NCBI RefSeq assembly: GCF_012273655.1
Contig: NZ_JAAWWP010000009.1
Coordinates: 124,001-188,000, forward strand
Direction of reading: 5' to 3'
Origin: Streptomyces physcomitrii
Lineage (GTDB): Bacteria > Actinomycetota > Actinomycetes > Streptomycetales > Streptomycetaceae
DNA: 64,000 nucleotides
The notes beneath the pieces are model-generated. The model searched no databases, was not told the origin of the DNA, and saw nothing but the letters and a program-made list of their open reading frames with translations. A program made the position numbers and the translations under genes. Below, one piece after another: positions 1 through 7,982 of the stretch; the first letter of the stretch is position 1, and each line of letters begins with the position of its first letter.

Positions 1-33
1 CACGAGGTGACGAATCGCGCAAGGCTTGCCCGC

Positions 34-1536
34 ATGACGAATCACCACGAGGCGGAACACTTCGACAAGCCGGAGCCCACCACGAGCCGTGGCGCGGAGC
101 CCGGAACCGATCCACTCACCGAGCAGAATCCCCTGACCCTGCGCACCGCGGGCGAACTGGCGGACGCCCTGCCCTATCTCCTCGGGTACCGGCCCGGAGA
201 CAGCATCGTCCTCGCGGCGGTGCACGAAGGAGACGGGCTGGGGAACTTCGGCGGCAGGGCGAGGCTCGGCATCCCGGAACGCCCGGAGGACTGGCCGCCG
301 GTGGCGCGCGAGACCGCGCGCTCGCTGATCGGCGGCATCGAGCGACGGCGCGGGAAGCCCGACGGCATGATCGTCTACCTCTCCCAGGAGCCGAAGGGCG
401 AGGAGACCGGTCAGCAGGTGATGGAGCGACTGAGGCCGCTGGCCCAACTGCTGCGCACCTCGTGCGGAAGCCTCGACGTCCCGGTGGTCGAGGCGCTGTG
501 CCTGTCCGGCGGGCGCATCTGGTCCTACTGCTGCCCCGGCCACGGGTGCTGCCCGCCGGAGGGCGTCCCCCTCGGCGTACCCGGCACCTCGGTTCTCGCC
601 GCCGCGGCGACCTACGCGGGCATCCAAGTACGCGGCTCCCTCGACGAGTTGCGGAGCCGCCTCAGCCCCTGGGCGCCGACCGGCCTGGAGCAGATCACCC
701 GCATCCAGGAGCAGGAACGCGCGCTCGACGCCGCCCGTCCGGACATCGGGCCGCGGATCCTGGCCGCGGAGACCCGGGGCGTCGTGGCGGAGGAGACCGC
801 CGATCTCGCCCGGAGGGTCCTGGCCCGACTGGCCGAGGCGCCACCCGTGGGGCGATCGGTGAGCCCGGATCCGCAGGACGACGAACTCCTCGCCCATGAC
901 GAGGCCGCGGCGCTGCTCCTGGGACTCCAGGACCGCAGCACCCGTGACCGGGTGGCCGAATGGATGGAAGGGGAGAAGGCCGCACCGGCCCTGAGGCTCT
1001 GGCGGGCACTCGCGCGACGCTGCGTCGGCCCGTACGCGGACTACGCCGCGGCGCCCCTCACCCTCGCCGGATGGGTCGCATGGTCGCTCGGTGACGAGTT
1101 CGAGGCCAGGGAGGCGCTTGCCATGGCCCTGGGAGCGGATCCGCAGTACACCTTCGCCCGGCTGCTGCACCGCGCGTGCACCGAAGGGCTCGACCCGGAG
1201 GCGGTCCGCAGATGCCTGCGGCAGGAGCGCGCCGACCGGGAGTCCGAGGAGGAGGCGGCCGGGGACTCCGAGCCCTCGCGGACGGGAGACCGCACAGGGG
1301 AACCGGGGGAGTCAGGACAGCTGGAAGCACCGGGAGGCCCGGAGGCGGGAACGGCGGCTGCATCGGCTGACACGCCAGTGGCTCAAGGCAGGCCGCAGCC
1401 CCGCCCTGCCCGCGCCGCCCGTCGTGGCAGGAAGCGGCCGGGTTCGGGCCCCACGGGTGGTTCGCCGCACCCCGCGCCCCGCGTCCCACCGCAGACCCGG
1501 AGGGCGGGAAGGAGGGGAGCCCGGAGCGGCCGGTGA
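34..1536 (+). CDS. DUF4192 family protein
   Basis: Conserved actinobacterial protein of unknown function. The N-terminal half (about residues 35-150 from this start) matches the DUF4192 pattern I recognise: 'LRTAGELADALPYLLGYRP' followed by 'DSIVLAA'. A Cys-rich loop with 'YCCPGHGCCPPEG' follows near residue 165, then a helical region with TPR-like 'ALAMALGADP'. The last 110 residues are a Pro/Arg/Gly-rich basic tail that is probably disordered. I chose the ATG at 34. An in-frame GTG at 7 is the alternative, and because the window edge is 6 nt further up, a longer protein cannot be excluded. No enzymatic motif is visible and I assign no function. Confidence 0.8.
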   Translation: MTNHHEAEHFDKPEPTTSRGAEPGTDPLTEQNPLTLRTAGELADALPYLLGYRPGDSIVLAAVHEGDGLGNFGGRARLGIPERPEDWPPVARETARSLIGGIERRRGKPDGMIVYLSQEPKGEETGQQVMERLRPLAQLLRTSCGSLDVPVVEALCLSGGRIWSYCCPGHGCCPPEGVPLGVPGTSVLAAAATYAGIQVRGSLDELRSRLSPWAPTGLEQITRIQEQERALDAARPDIGPRILAAETRGVVAEETADLARRVLARLAEAPPVGRSVSPDPQDDELLAHDEAAALLLGLQDRSTRDRVAEWMEGEKAAPALRLWRALARRCVGPYADYAAAPLTLAGWVAWSLGDEFEAREALAMALGADPQYTFARLLHRACTEGLDPEAVRRCLRQERADRESEEEAAGDSEPSRTGDRTGEPGESGQLEAPGGPEAGTAAASADTPVAQGRPQPRPARAARRGRKRPGSGPTGGSPHPAPRVPPQTRRAGRRGARSGR

Positions 1537-1670
1537 TCCGCGGGCGGCGCGGTCTCGACAGGGGAAGGGTGCCGTAGAGCACGCCCGGGACGCCGGTAGG
1601 GGTGTGGCGAGGGCGGCGGGCGGGGGTGTCCGGATCCGGGCGTGAAGCCGGGGTGCGAACAGGATGTTTA

Positions 1671-1685
1671 TCGTCAGGCAGACGA
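1671..1685. promoter_or_regulatory. Candidate operator of the NUDIX/NrtR-like gene
   Basis: Perfect inverted repeat TCGTC-AGGCA-GACGA. It lies immediately upstream of a good -10 hexamer, TATGAT (1687-1692), which is 7 nt before the ATG at 1700. A repressor bound here would cover the space between -35 and -10. The downstream product has a NUDIX plus winged-helix architecture like the NrtR regulators, so autoregulation is the natural inference. The site itself is seen; the regulator assignment is inferred. Confidence 0.5.
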
Positions 1686-1699
1686 CTATGATCACCGTC

Positions 1700-2458
1700 A
1701 TGTCGCCCTACGACCCCTCGGCCTTTCCGCCCTTCGCCGTCACCGTGGATCTGGTCGTGCTCACCGTGCGGCGCCACGCGCTGTGCGCCCTGGCGGTCCG
1801 GCGGGGAGAGCCTCCGTTCCAGGGCCGGTGGGCGCTCCCGGGTGGCTTCGTGCGGGGCGACGAGGATCTGGAAGCCGCCGCGGCGAGGGAACTCGTCGAG
1901 GAGACGGGGCTGAGCGCCGAGGCGGGGGCGGCCGACCCGCAGGGCAAGGGTGCCCACCTCGAACAGCTCGCGACCTACGGGGATCCCGAACGAGACCCCC
2001 GGATGCGCGTGGTCAGCGTGGCGCACCTGGTGCTCGCGCCCGACCTGCCGGCTCCGCGTGCGGGAGGCGATGCCCACAGTGCCAGGTGGGCACCGGTCGA
2101 GGACTTCCTCGATCTGACGAGCGCCCCTGAGGAGGAGCCGGCCGCCCCTCTGGCCTTCGATCACGCGCGGATTCTGGCCGACGGGGTCGAGCGCGCCCGT
2201 TCGAAGATCGAGTACTCCTCCCTGGCCACGGCCTTCTGCCCGCCCGAGTTCACCGTCGGGGAGCTGCGACGGGTGTACGAGGCCGTGTGGGGTGTCGTGC
2301 TGGACCCGCGGAACTTCCACCGGAAGGTGACGGGCACCCCGGGCTTCCTCGTGCCGACCGGGGGTACCACCACGCGACAGGGAGGGCGCCCCGCGCAGCT
2401 CTTCCGCGCCGGAGGAGCGACCCTGCTCAACCCGCCGATGCTGCGTCCCGAGGTGTGA
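1700..2458 (+). CDS. NUDIX hydrolase with C-terminal winged helix, NrtR-like regulator
   Basis: An intact NUDIX box is visible: 'GFVRGDEDLEAAAARE' runs into 'LVEETGL', matching GX5EX7REUXEEXGU. The catalytic glutamates are therefore present and the domain could still hydrolyse or bind a nucleotide such as ADP-ribose. The C-terminal third ('PPEFTVGELRRVYEAVWG', 'NFHRKVTGTPGF') is the winged-helix part typical of NrtR-type regulators of NAD metabolism. I chose ATG 1700 because TATGAT ends 7 nt upstream, giving a leaderless mRNA. In-frame ATGs at 1664 and 1688 are alternatives, but they lie inside or next to the promoter and palindrome. No NAD gene is adjacent, so the regulatory target is unknown. 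About 252 aa. Confidence 0.82.
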   Translation: MSPYDPSAFPPFAVTVDLVVLTVRRHALCALAVRRGEPPFQGRWALPGGFVRGDEDLEAAAARELVEETGLSAEAGAADPQGKGAHLEQLATYGDPERDPRMRVVSVAHLVLAPDLPAPRAGGDAHSARWAPVEDFLDLTSAPEEEPAAPLAFDHARILADGVERARSKIEYSSLATAFCPPEFTVGELRRVYEAVWGVVLDPRNFHRKVTGTPGFLVPTGGTTTRQGGRPAQLFRAGGATLLNPPMLRPEV

Positions 2459-2619
2459 TTCCGGCCCGGATGCAGCAAGCGGATCGCCACCCGGTTGCCG
2501 CTTCCCTGAAAATCGGATATTTCACGCTATCTTACTGAGGTACTTGCGGGGCCGGTCCGTGTCCGAACCCACGGAAGCGCCCCGGCCGCCGAGCGGTCGC
2601 ACCTCTTGTGAGAGAAGCG

Positions 2620-4782
2620 ATGATCCAGGCCATCGGACTGACGAGCAATCCGCACCGCAAACTCCCGCCCACCGTCGAGGACGTGACCTTCGAGGCTCCG
2701 GCGGGCCAGGTCACGGCGCTGCTCGGAAGCCCCCGTTCGGGCAGGACCACGACGCTGCGCCTGCTCCTCGGCCTCGAACCGGGCCGGGGGATCGCCTGCT
2801 TCCGGGGGAGGCCGCTGCACTGGTTCAGCCACCCCGCGCGCGAGGTCGGCGCCCTCCTCGACGAGGTCTCCGGCCATCCTTCGCGTACGGTCCGCGGGCA
2901 GCTGAGGATGCTGTGCGCGGCGGTGGGCGTGCCGCGGGGGCGGGCCGACGAGGTGCTCGACGTGGTGGGCATGGCGGGGCTCGCGGAGGAACGGCTCGGC
3001 AGGCTCTCCCCGGGGATGGACCGCCGGCTGAGCCTGGCCGGTGCCCTGCTCGGAGATCCGCACACCCTGGTCCTCGACGAACCGGTCCACGATCTGACGG
3101 GTCAGGAGGCCCGGTGGATGCACGGGCTCCTGCGGGCCCATGCCGTGCAGGGCGGGACGGTGCTCTTCACCACCGCCGAAGCCAGGGAGGCCGCGCGGAT
3201 CGCGGATCGTGTCGTGGTGCTCGAACGCGGGCGGATCATCGCCGAACAGCCGGTGAGGGAGTTCGCACGGACTCGGCTCCGGCCGCGGGTGACCGTCCGC
3301 AGTCCCTACGCAGCACGCCTGAGCACCCTCCTGGCCAAGGAGGCGCGAGCGGCCCGTGCGTCCGTGGAGGTGACGAGCGAGGACCCCAACAGGCTTTCCG
3401 TGTACGGGAGTACGTGCGCGGAGGTCGGTGATCTCGCGTACCGGCACGGCATTCTGCTGCACCAACTGGCCGAGGAGAGCGGGGATGTGGGCCCCGGCGC
3501 GCACGGGAAGGACGTCGCTCGCGGCCGGGCACCGCAGATGAACCGGGCCGTACGGGCCGACAGAAGAGGCCGGGCGGAGACCGATGGAGGCGGCCGGCCG
3601 CACGTTCCAGGTGGGCCCGTCGATCTCCTTGCCGGGGCAGAGCGGTTCCCCGACTCCGAGGGGAGCAACCCGGCGGCGCCTGTGCATCACCAGGCGGCTG
3701 CGGAGCCCGGACTCTCGGCGGCGATCGCCGACTCCGATCCCGTCCCGACTCCGAAGTCGGTAGGCGAGCCGACAGAGCCCCGAGGACGGCACGGGCCCCC
3801 ACCGCCGTGTCCCCTTCCGGGCCGCGCGCTGTCCGGCGAGTCAGGCACTTCCGCCCACGACGAGGCGACACTTGAGCCGCCATCGCGCGAGACCACCACG
3901 GCGGTCGCGGAGGGGCCGGGCATGAGTGGGAAGGCTGTCCGCCGCCGCGACCGGCCTCACCCACCCGCCGCGGCCGAGGAGTTGTCCGAACTCCCTCCGC
4001 CGCTGACCGTACGTCCCGTGCGGCACCCGCTGCGGCCGCTGAGCTACGAGCTGCGTCGCCTGACGGGCGTGGCAACCGCCTATCTCGTCCTGGGCGTCGC
4101 GGTGTCCGTGTCTGCCCTGACGGCGCTCCTGCTGGCGCGCGGCGGCCATACTCCGCAGCAGCGGGTGCTCGCCGCCTGGCCGTTGGGGCTTCCGCTGCCG
4201 CCTGCCGCTCTCGGCGCGGGTCTGCTCGGCGCCCTGGCCTTCGGTGAGGAGTTCCGCTATCCCGTCCTGGCCGTGGACCGGCGGGCCGTACCCCGGCGTC
4301 TGTCGCTGCTCGGCGCGAAGTTGGCGGTCTCTGCGGCGACGGGCTTACTCCTCGCCCTGCTCACGCTGGGCATCGACGCCGCTCTGCTCCAACTCGTCTA
4401 CGGCCCCGGATTCACGCGGGTACCCGACGACTGGCCTGCCGTGACGGCGAGTTGGCTCGGGCTGGTGACCGGGTGCGGCTGGGCGGGCGTCCTGGCCGCC
4501 GGGGTCTTCCGGTCGGCAACGGCCGGGATCGCGGCCGTGGTTGCCGTACCGGTACTGCTGGTGCCCGCGATGGAGAAGGCGCTGGAGGGGCCTTCCGCGC
4601 ACTCGGCCGCCGGTCTGCCCGGGCGATTGAGGGCTCTCACGCTGTGGCCGTTCGGGACCGAACGTCCCTTCGTCATGCTCGTCCGGGCTGTCGGGCAACC
4701 GGTCGGCCTGGCAGTGCTGTTGTCGCTTTCCCTGCTTTCCTTCGCTTATGTCCTGGTGTCCTTGCGGAGTCGAGCCCAGTAA
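2620..4782 (+). CDS. ABC transporter fusion: degenerate ATPase domain plus membrane domain
   Basis: Residues 1-220 form an ABC nucleotide-binding domain. The Walker A region reads GSPRSGRTT (residues 36-44), with Arg where the catalytic Lys should be. The signature is 'LSPGMDRR', Walker B is 'TLVLDEP', and the switch His is replaced by Ala in 'VLFTTAEA'. Residues 300-460 are a Pro/Gly/Glu-rich low-complexity linker. From about residue 480 there are five or six hydrophobic segments, as in ABC-2 permeases. Half-transporters with this order are unusual among exporters of this type. The gene lies directly upstream of whiH on the same strand, 162 bp away. ATG 2620 was preferred to the in-frame GTG at 2608 because of the GAGAAG before it. 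It may be a regulatory or weakly active transporter; the substrate is unknown. Confidence 0.8.
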   Translation: MIQAIGLTSNPHRKLPPTVEDVTFEAPAGQVTALLGSPRSGRTTTLRLLLGLEPGRGIACFRGRPLHWFSHPAREVGALLDEVSGHPSRTVRGQLRMLCAAVGVPRGRADEVLDVVGMAGLAEERLGRLSPGMDRRLSLAGALLGDPHTLVLDEPVHDLTGQEARWMHGLLRAHAVQGGTVLFTTAEAREAARIADRVVVLERGRIIAEQPVREFARTRLRPRVTVRSPYAARLSTLLAKEARAARASVEVTSEDPNRLSVYGSTCAEVGDLAYRHGILLHQLAEESGDVGPGAHGKDVARGRAPQMNRAVRADRRGRAETDGGGRPHVPGGPVDLLAGAERFPDSEGSNPAAPVHHQAAAEPGLSAAIADSDPVPTPKSVGEPTEPRGRHGPPPPCPLPGRALSGESGTSAHDEATLEPPSRETTTAVAEGPGMSGKAVRRRDRPHPPAAAEELSELPPPLTVRPVRHPLRPLSYELRRLTGVATAYLVLGVAVSVSALTALLLARGGHTPQQRVLAAWPLGLPLPPAALGAGLLGALAFGEEFRYPVLAVDRRAVPRRLSLLGAKLAVSAATGLLLALLTLGIDAALLQLVYGPGFTRVPDDWPAVTASWLGLVTGCGWAGVLAAGVFRSATAGIAAVVAVPVLLVPAMEKALEGPSAHSAAGLPGRLRALTLWPFGTERPFVMLVRAVGQPVGLAVLLSLSLLSFAYVLVSLRSRAQ

Positions 4783-4909
4783 CGGCAAACGGTCCGAAAC
4801 GACACGGGTGTTGTACGGATACTTCTGCGGGGCGCTCAAATCCTTCTGATAAGGCGTCAATTGCCGCGGGGGAAGCGATCACCCTTTCGTGTGCTTTTCA
4901 CCAAAGCCC

Positions 4910-4937
4910 TCAAGGGACTTGGGAACGGGGCCGACAA
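4910..4937 (+). promoter_or_regulatory. Sigma-WhiG-like promoter of whiH
   Basis: TCAA (4910-4913), 16 nt, then GCCGACAA (4930-4937). The flagellar-type sigma consensus used by WhiG is TAAA-N15/16-GCCGATAA, so the -10 matches 7 of 8 positions. The ATG of whiH (4945) is 7 nt downstream, so the transcript would be leaderless or nearly so. Direct sigma-WhiG control of whiH is established in S. coelicolor. The exact element here is my reading. Confidence 0.65.
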
Positions 4938-4944
4938 AAGTCTC

Positions 4945-5832
4945 ATGAGCACTCTTGCGCACACCATGATGACCGCCGCCCGATCCTCAGAGTCCGGTAT
5001 CGCCGGACCGGGCGAACTCGACCGCTACCCCTACGCCGAGGCCCCCGGGGCCGATCGCGTAGGCGCACCCGCGTGGGAGGGCGCGGACTCCGAACTGGGA
5101 CGCGTGGGCCGGCGCTCGGCGGGAAACCGCGGCCGGGGCCTGCACGGCCAACTTGTGCAGCAGCTCGGGCAGATGATCGTTTCCGGTGACCTCGGTGCCG
5201 ACCGGCCGCTGGTGCCCGAGGAGATCGGGCAGCGTTTCGAGGTCTCGCGCACGGTCGTCCGCGAGTCGCTGCGGGTACTCGAGGCCAAGGGCCTCGTGAG
5301 TGCGAGGCCCAATGTCGGCACCCGGGTGCGCCCGGTGAGCGACTGGAACCTCCTTGACCCGGACATCATCGAATGGCGCGCCTTCGGGCCCCAGCGCGAC
5401 GACCAGCGTCGTGAGCTGAGCGAGCTGCGCTGGACGATCGAACCACTCGCCGCGCGGCTGGCCGCCGGTCACGGCCGCGAGGAGGTGCAGCAGCGCCTGG
5501 CGGACATGGTCGAGATCATGGGGCACGCGCTGGCGCAGGGTGACGGTGTCACGTACGCCCGCGCCGACGCGGAGTTCCACGGACTGCTGATCCAGCTCGC
5601 GGGCAACCGGATGCTCGACCACCTGTCCGGCATCGTCTCGGCCGCGCTCCAGGTGTCCGGCGCCCCCGCGACCGGCTGCGACCGGCCGCACGAGGGCACC
5701 CTCGGTCACCACAGCCGCATCGTGGACTGCCTCGCGAGCGGTGACGGCCAGGGAGCGGAGAGCGCGATGCGTCAACTGCTCACCGTCCACCCCGAGGTGG
5801 AGCGCGTCGTTCCGGCTCCGCGCGAGCACTGA
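4945..5832 (+). CDS. whiH: Sporulation transcription factor WhiH, GntR/FadR family
   Basis: A 295-aa protein with an N-terminal extension of about 65 residues. A GntR winged helix follows ('LVPEEIGQRFEVSRTVVRES', then 'LEAKGLVSARPNVGTRV'), and then an all-helical FCD effector domain containing 'DAEFHGLLIQLAGN' and 'HSRIVDCLASGD'. WhiH acts in aerial hyphae of Streptomyces, where it is needed for orderly sporulation septation and represses its own gene. Its position directly before hrdB matches the S. coelicolor order. I chose ATG 4945 because of the sigma-WhiG-type promoter 7 nt upstream and the expected 295-aa length. An in-frame TTG at 4861 would add 28 residues and has no support. Confidence 0.93.
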   Translation: MSTLAHTMMTAARSSESGIAGPGELDRYPYAEAPGADRVGAPAWEGADSELGRVGRRSAGNRGRGLHGQLVQQLGQMIVSGDLGADRPLVPEEIGQRFEVSRTVVRESLRVLEAKGLVSARPNVGTRVRPVSDWNLLDPDIIEWRAFGPQRDDQRRELSELRWTIEPLAARLAAGHGREEVQQRLADMVEIMGHALAQGDGVTYARADAEFHGLLIQLAGNRMLDHLSGIVSAALQVSGAPATGCDRPHEGTLGHHSRIVDCLASGDGQGAESAMRQLLTVHPEVERVVPAPREH

Positions 5833-6276
5833 CGCCCTCCGGGGCGAGCGCCGGGACGTGCCGCGCGGCCGTCCGTCCTTGCCCGGGTCCGCCGGCTCCG
5901 GCCGGACCCGCGCCGCTGCCCCGCCGGGCACGCGCGCGGGTCCGGCGGGGTGGTTTCGGGGCCGCGCCTGATCGGGTGTGACGGACTCTGGTGAGGGTCG
6001 GGGCGCGTTCCGTGCAGCTGTTTGATCGTGTATGCCTGCTTCTGCGCGCTTCGGCGGTGTGACCCGGGCCACGCAGATTGGGCGTAACGCTTGCGGAAAC
6101 AGCGCGATGACCTAAGAGGTGACAGTCGAGGAGGGAATACGGCCGCCGTTCACGGCGCTGTGAGTCCTCCCGGCCCCCGCCCGCGCGCCGCCGGCCCATC
6201 CCCAAGCCGGCGGTCGTCGGCCCCGGTCCTAGCGGACGGGGCCGGAAGCCGTTTCCATCGTTCCGAGAGGTTGTTC
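5833..6276 (+). promoter_or_regulatory. hrdB leader and promoter region
   Basis: A 444-bp non-coding stretch. It holds the hairpin at 5884-5910 and must hold the hrdB promoters. The best HrdB-type candidate I see is TTGCGG (6091-6096), 16 nt, then TAAGAG (6113-6118), which is weak. I looked for a sigma-R element (GGAAT-N18-GTT), known at hrdB in S. coelicolor. GGAAT occurs at 6134 but has no GTT at the right distance. The Shine-Dalgarno GAGAGG (6265-6270) sits 6 nt before the GTG start. Confidence 0.4.
5884..5910 (+). terminator. GC-rich hairpin after whiH
   Basis: CGGGTCC (5884-5890) pairs with GGACCCG (5904-5910), with further imperfect pairing of GCCGG and CCGGC inside. It lies about 50 bp after the whiH stop and could limit read-through into hrdB. 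There is no T-run, as is usual in Streptomyces. Confidence 0.35.
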
Positions 6277-7839
6277 GTGTCGGCCAGCACATCCCGTACG
6301 CTCCCGCCGGAGATCGCCGATTCCGTCTCTGTCCTGGCGCTCATCGAGCGGGGAAAGTCTGAGGGGCAGATCGCCGGCGACGATGTGCGTCGGGCCTTCG
6401 AAGCTGACCAGATTCCGGCCACTCAGTGGAAGAACGTACTGCGCAGCCTCAACCAGATCCTCGAGGAAGAGGGTGTGACGCTGATGGTCAGTGCATCGGA
6501 GCCCAAGCGCACACGCAAGAGTGTCGCGGCGAAGAGTCCGGCCAAGCGCACTGCCACCAAGGCCGTCGCCGCCAAGTCCGCCGCGGCCAAGAAGACCACC
6601 GCCGCTGCCCCGTCCGGACAGGACGGCGCGGAGGCCGGAACGTCCGCCGCGCCGGCTGACGAGGCCGCCCCGGCCAAGAAGGCCGCGGCCAAGAAGAGCG
6701 CAGCGAAGAAGACGGTGGCGAAGAAGGCCACCACGAAGAAGGCCGCGGCCAAGAAGACCGCGGGGAAGAAGGACGGCGAGGAGGCTCCGGAGGAGGAGTC
6801 GGCCGCCGAGGAGACGCAGGCCGCCACCGGCAAGCCGGGCGAGGAGCCCGCCGAAGAGGGCAGCCAGGGATTCGTCCTGTCCGACGAGGACGAGGACGAC
6901 GCCCCCGCACAGCAGGTCGCCGCGGCGGGCGCCACCGCCGACCCGGTCAAGGACTACCTGAAACAGATCGGCAAGGTCCCCCTCCTCAACGCCGAGCAGG
7001 AGGTGGAGCTCGCCAAGCGGATCGAGGCCGGTCTGTTCGCCGAGGACAAGCTGGCGAGCGCCGACAAGCTCGCGCCGAAGCTCAAGCGCGAACTGGAGAT
7101 CATCGCCGAGGACGGCCGCCGCGCGAAGAACCACCTCCTGGAGGCGAACCTCCGTCTCGTGGTCTCCCTCGCCAAGCGGTACACCGGCCGCGGCATGCTC
7201 TTCCTGGACCTGATCCAGGAAGGCAACCTCGGTCTGATCCGCGCGGTCGAGAAGTTCGACTACACCAAGGGCTACAAGTTCTCGACGTACGCCACCTGGT
7301 GGATCCGTCAGGCCATCACCCGCGCCATGGCCGACCAGGCCCGCACCATCCGTATCCCGGTGCACATGGTCGAGGTCATCAACAAGTTGGCCCGTGTGCA
7401 GCGCCAGATGCTCCAGGACCTGGGCCGCGAGCCCACCCCGGAGGAGCTGGCCAAGGAGCTCGACATGACCCCCGAGAAGGTCATCGAGGTCCAGAAGTAC
7501 GGCCGTGAGCCGATCTCGCTGCACACCCCGCTCGGCGAGGACGGCGACAGCGAGTTCGGTGACCTCATCGAGGACTCCGAGGCCGTCGTCCCGGCCGACG
7601 CCGTGAGCTTCACGCTGCTCCAGGAGCAGCTGCACTCCGTCCTCGACACCCTGTCCGAGCGTGAGGCGGGCGTGGTGTCGATGCGCTTCGGCCTGACCGA
7701 CGGCCAGCCGAAGACGCTCGACGAGATCGGCAAGGTCTACGGCGTGACGCGTGAGCGGATCCGCCAGATCGAGTCCAAGACGATGTCGAAGCTGCGTCAC
7801 CCCTCCCGTTCGCAGGTGCTGCGCGACTACCTCGACTAG
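6277..7839 (+). CDS. hrdB: Principal RNA polymerase sigma factor HrdB (SigA/RpoD type)
   Basis: The essential group 1 sigma factor directing housekeeping transcription. 520 aa from the GTG at 6277, against 511 in S. coelicolor as I recall it. The N-terminal part of region 1.1 is followed by a Lys/Ala-rich tract of KKxAAKK-like repeats (about residues 85-185) and an acidic 'SDEDEDDAPAQQ'. The conserved core begins at 'DPVKDYLKQIGKVPLL' (region 1.2). Region 2 contains 'FDYTKGYKFSTYATWWIRQ'. Region 3 has 'REPTPEELAKEL'. Region 4 has 'VYGVTRERIRQIESK', the -35-binding HTH, before the terminal 'LRDYLD'. The GTG has a well-placed GAGAGG. It is probably monocistronic, with a strong hairpin 19 bp past the stop. 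Confidence 0.97.
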   Translation: MSASTSRTLPPEIADSVSVLALIERGKSEGQIAGDDVRRAFEADQIPATQWKNVLRSLNQILEEEGVTLMVSASEPKRTRKSVAAKSPAKRTATKAVAAKSAAAKKTTAAAPSGQDGAEAGTSAAPADEAAPAKKAAAKKSAAKKTVAKKATTKKAAAKKTAGKKDGEEAPEEESAAEETQAATGKPGEEPAEEGSQGFVLSDEDEDDAPAQQVAAAGATADPVKDYLKQIGKVPLLNAEQEVELAKRIEAGLFAEDKLASADKLAPKLKRELEIIAEDGRRAKNHLLEANLRLVVSLAKRYTGRGMLFLDLIQEGNLGLIRAVEKFDYTKGYKFSTYATWWIRQAITRAMADQARTIRIPVHMVEVINKLARVQRQMLQDLGREPTPEELAKELDMTPEKVIEVQKYGREPISLHTPLGEDGDSEFGDLIEDSEAVVPADAVSFTLLQEQLHSVLDTLSEREAGVVSMRFGLTDGQPKTLDEIGKVYGVTRERIRQIESKTMSKLRHPSRSQVLRDYLD

Positions 7840-7857
7840 TCCGCCGAGTGCGTGCAG

Positions 7858-7890
7858 AGGCCCGGATCCGCCCGACGGCGGTCCGGGCCT
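7858..7890 (+). terminator. Rho-independent-type terminator of hrdB
   Basis: Left arm 7858-7872 and right arm 7877-7890 pair over 14 bp with a single bulged T and a CGAC loop. It begins 19 bp after the hrdB stop. Confidence 0.75.
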
Positions 7891-7928
7891 CACGCATGGG
7901 TGCGGATGCGTCACCCGGACGCCTGCCT

Positions 7929-7960
7929 CACTCTGTGATTACTGCCCTCTACACAGAGTG
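7929..7960. promoter_or_regulatory. Inverted repeat upstream of the trypsin-like protease gene
   Basis: CACTCTGTG (7929-7937) and CACAGAGTG (7952-7960) are perfect 9-bp inverted repeats separated by an AT-rich 14-bp spacer. The site ends 22 bp before the ATG. It may be an operator for a dimeric regulator or a 5'-leader hairpin. The Shine-Dalgarno GAGGAG lies between it and the start codon. Confidence 0.5.
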
Positions 7961-7982
7961 CGGAGCGGAGTGAGGAGAGCGT

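Noticed and set aside
6120..6165. Sigma-R promoter (GGAAT-N18-GTT) upstream of hrdB
   Set aside because: GGAAT is present at 6134 but there is no GTT at the required spacing.
6520..6790. Lys/Ala codon repeats in hrdB as a possible unstable repeat or insertion
   Set aside because: Known, normal feature of Streptomyces HrdB region 1; copies are diverged.
6229..7914. Long antisense frame over hrdB with Leu/Gly-rich repeats
   Set aside because: A mirror image of the Lys/Ala-rich sigma-factor tract; no domain and no Shine-Dalgarno.
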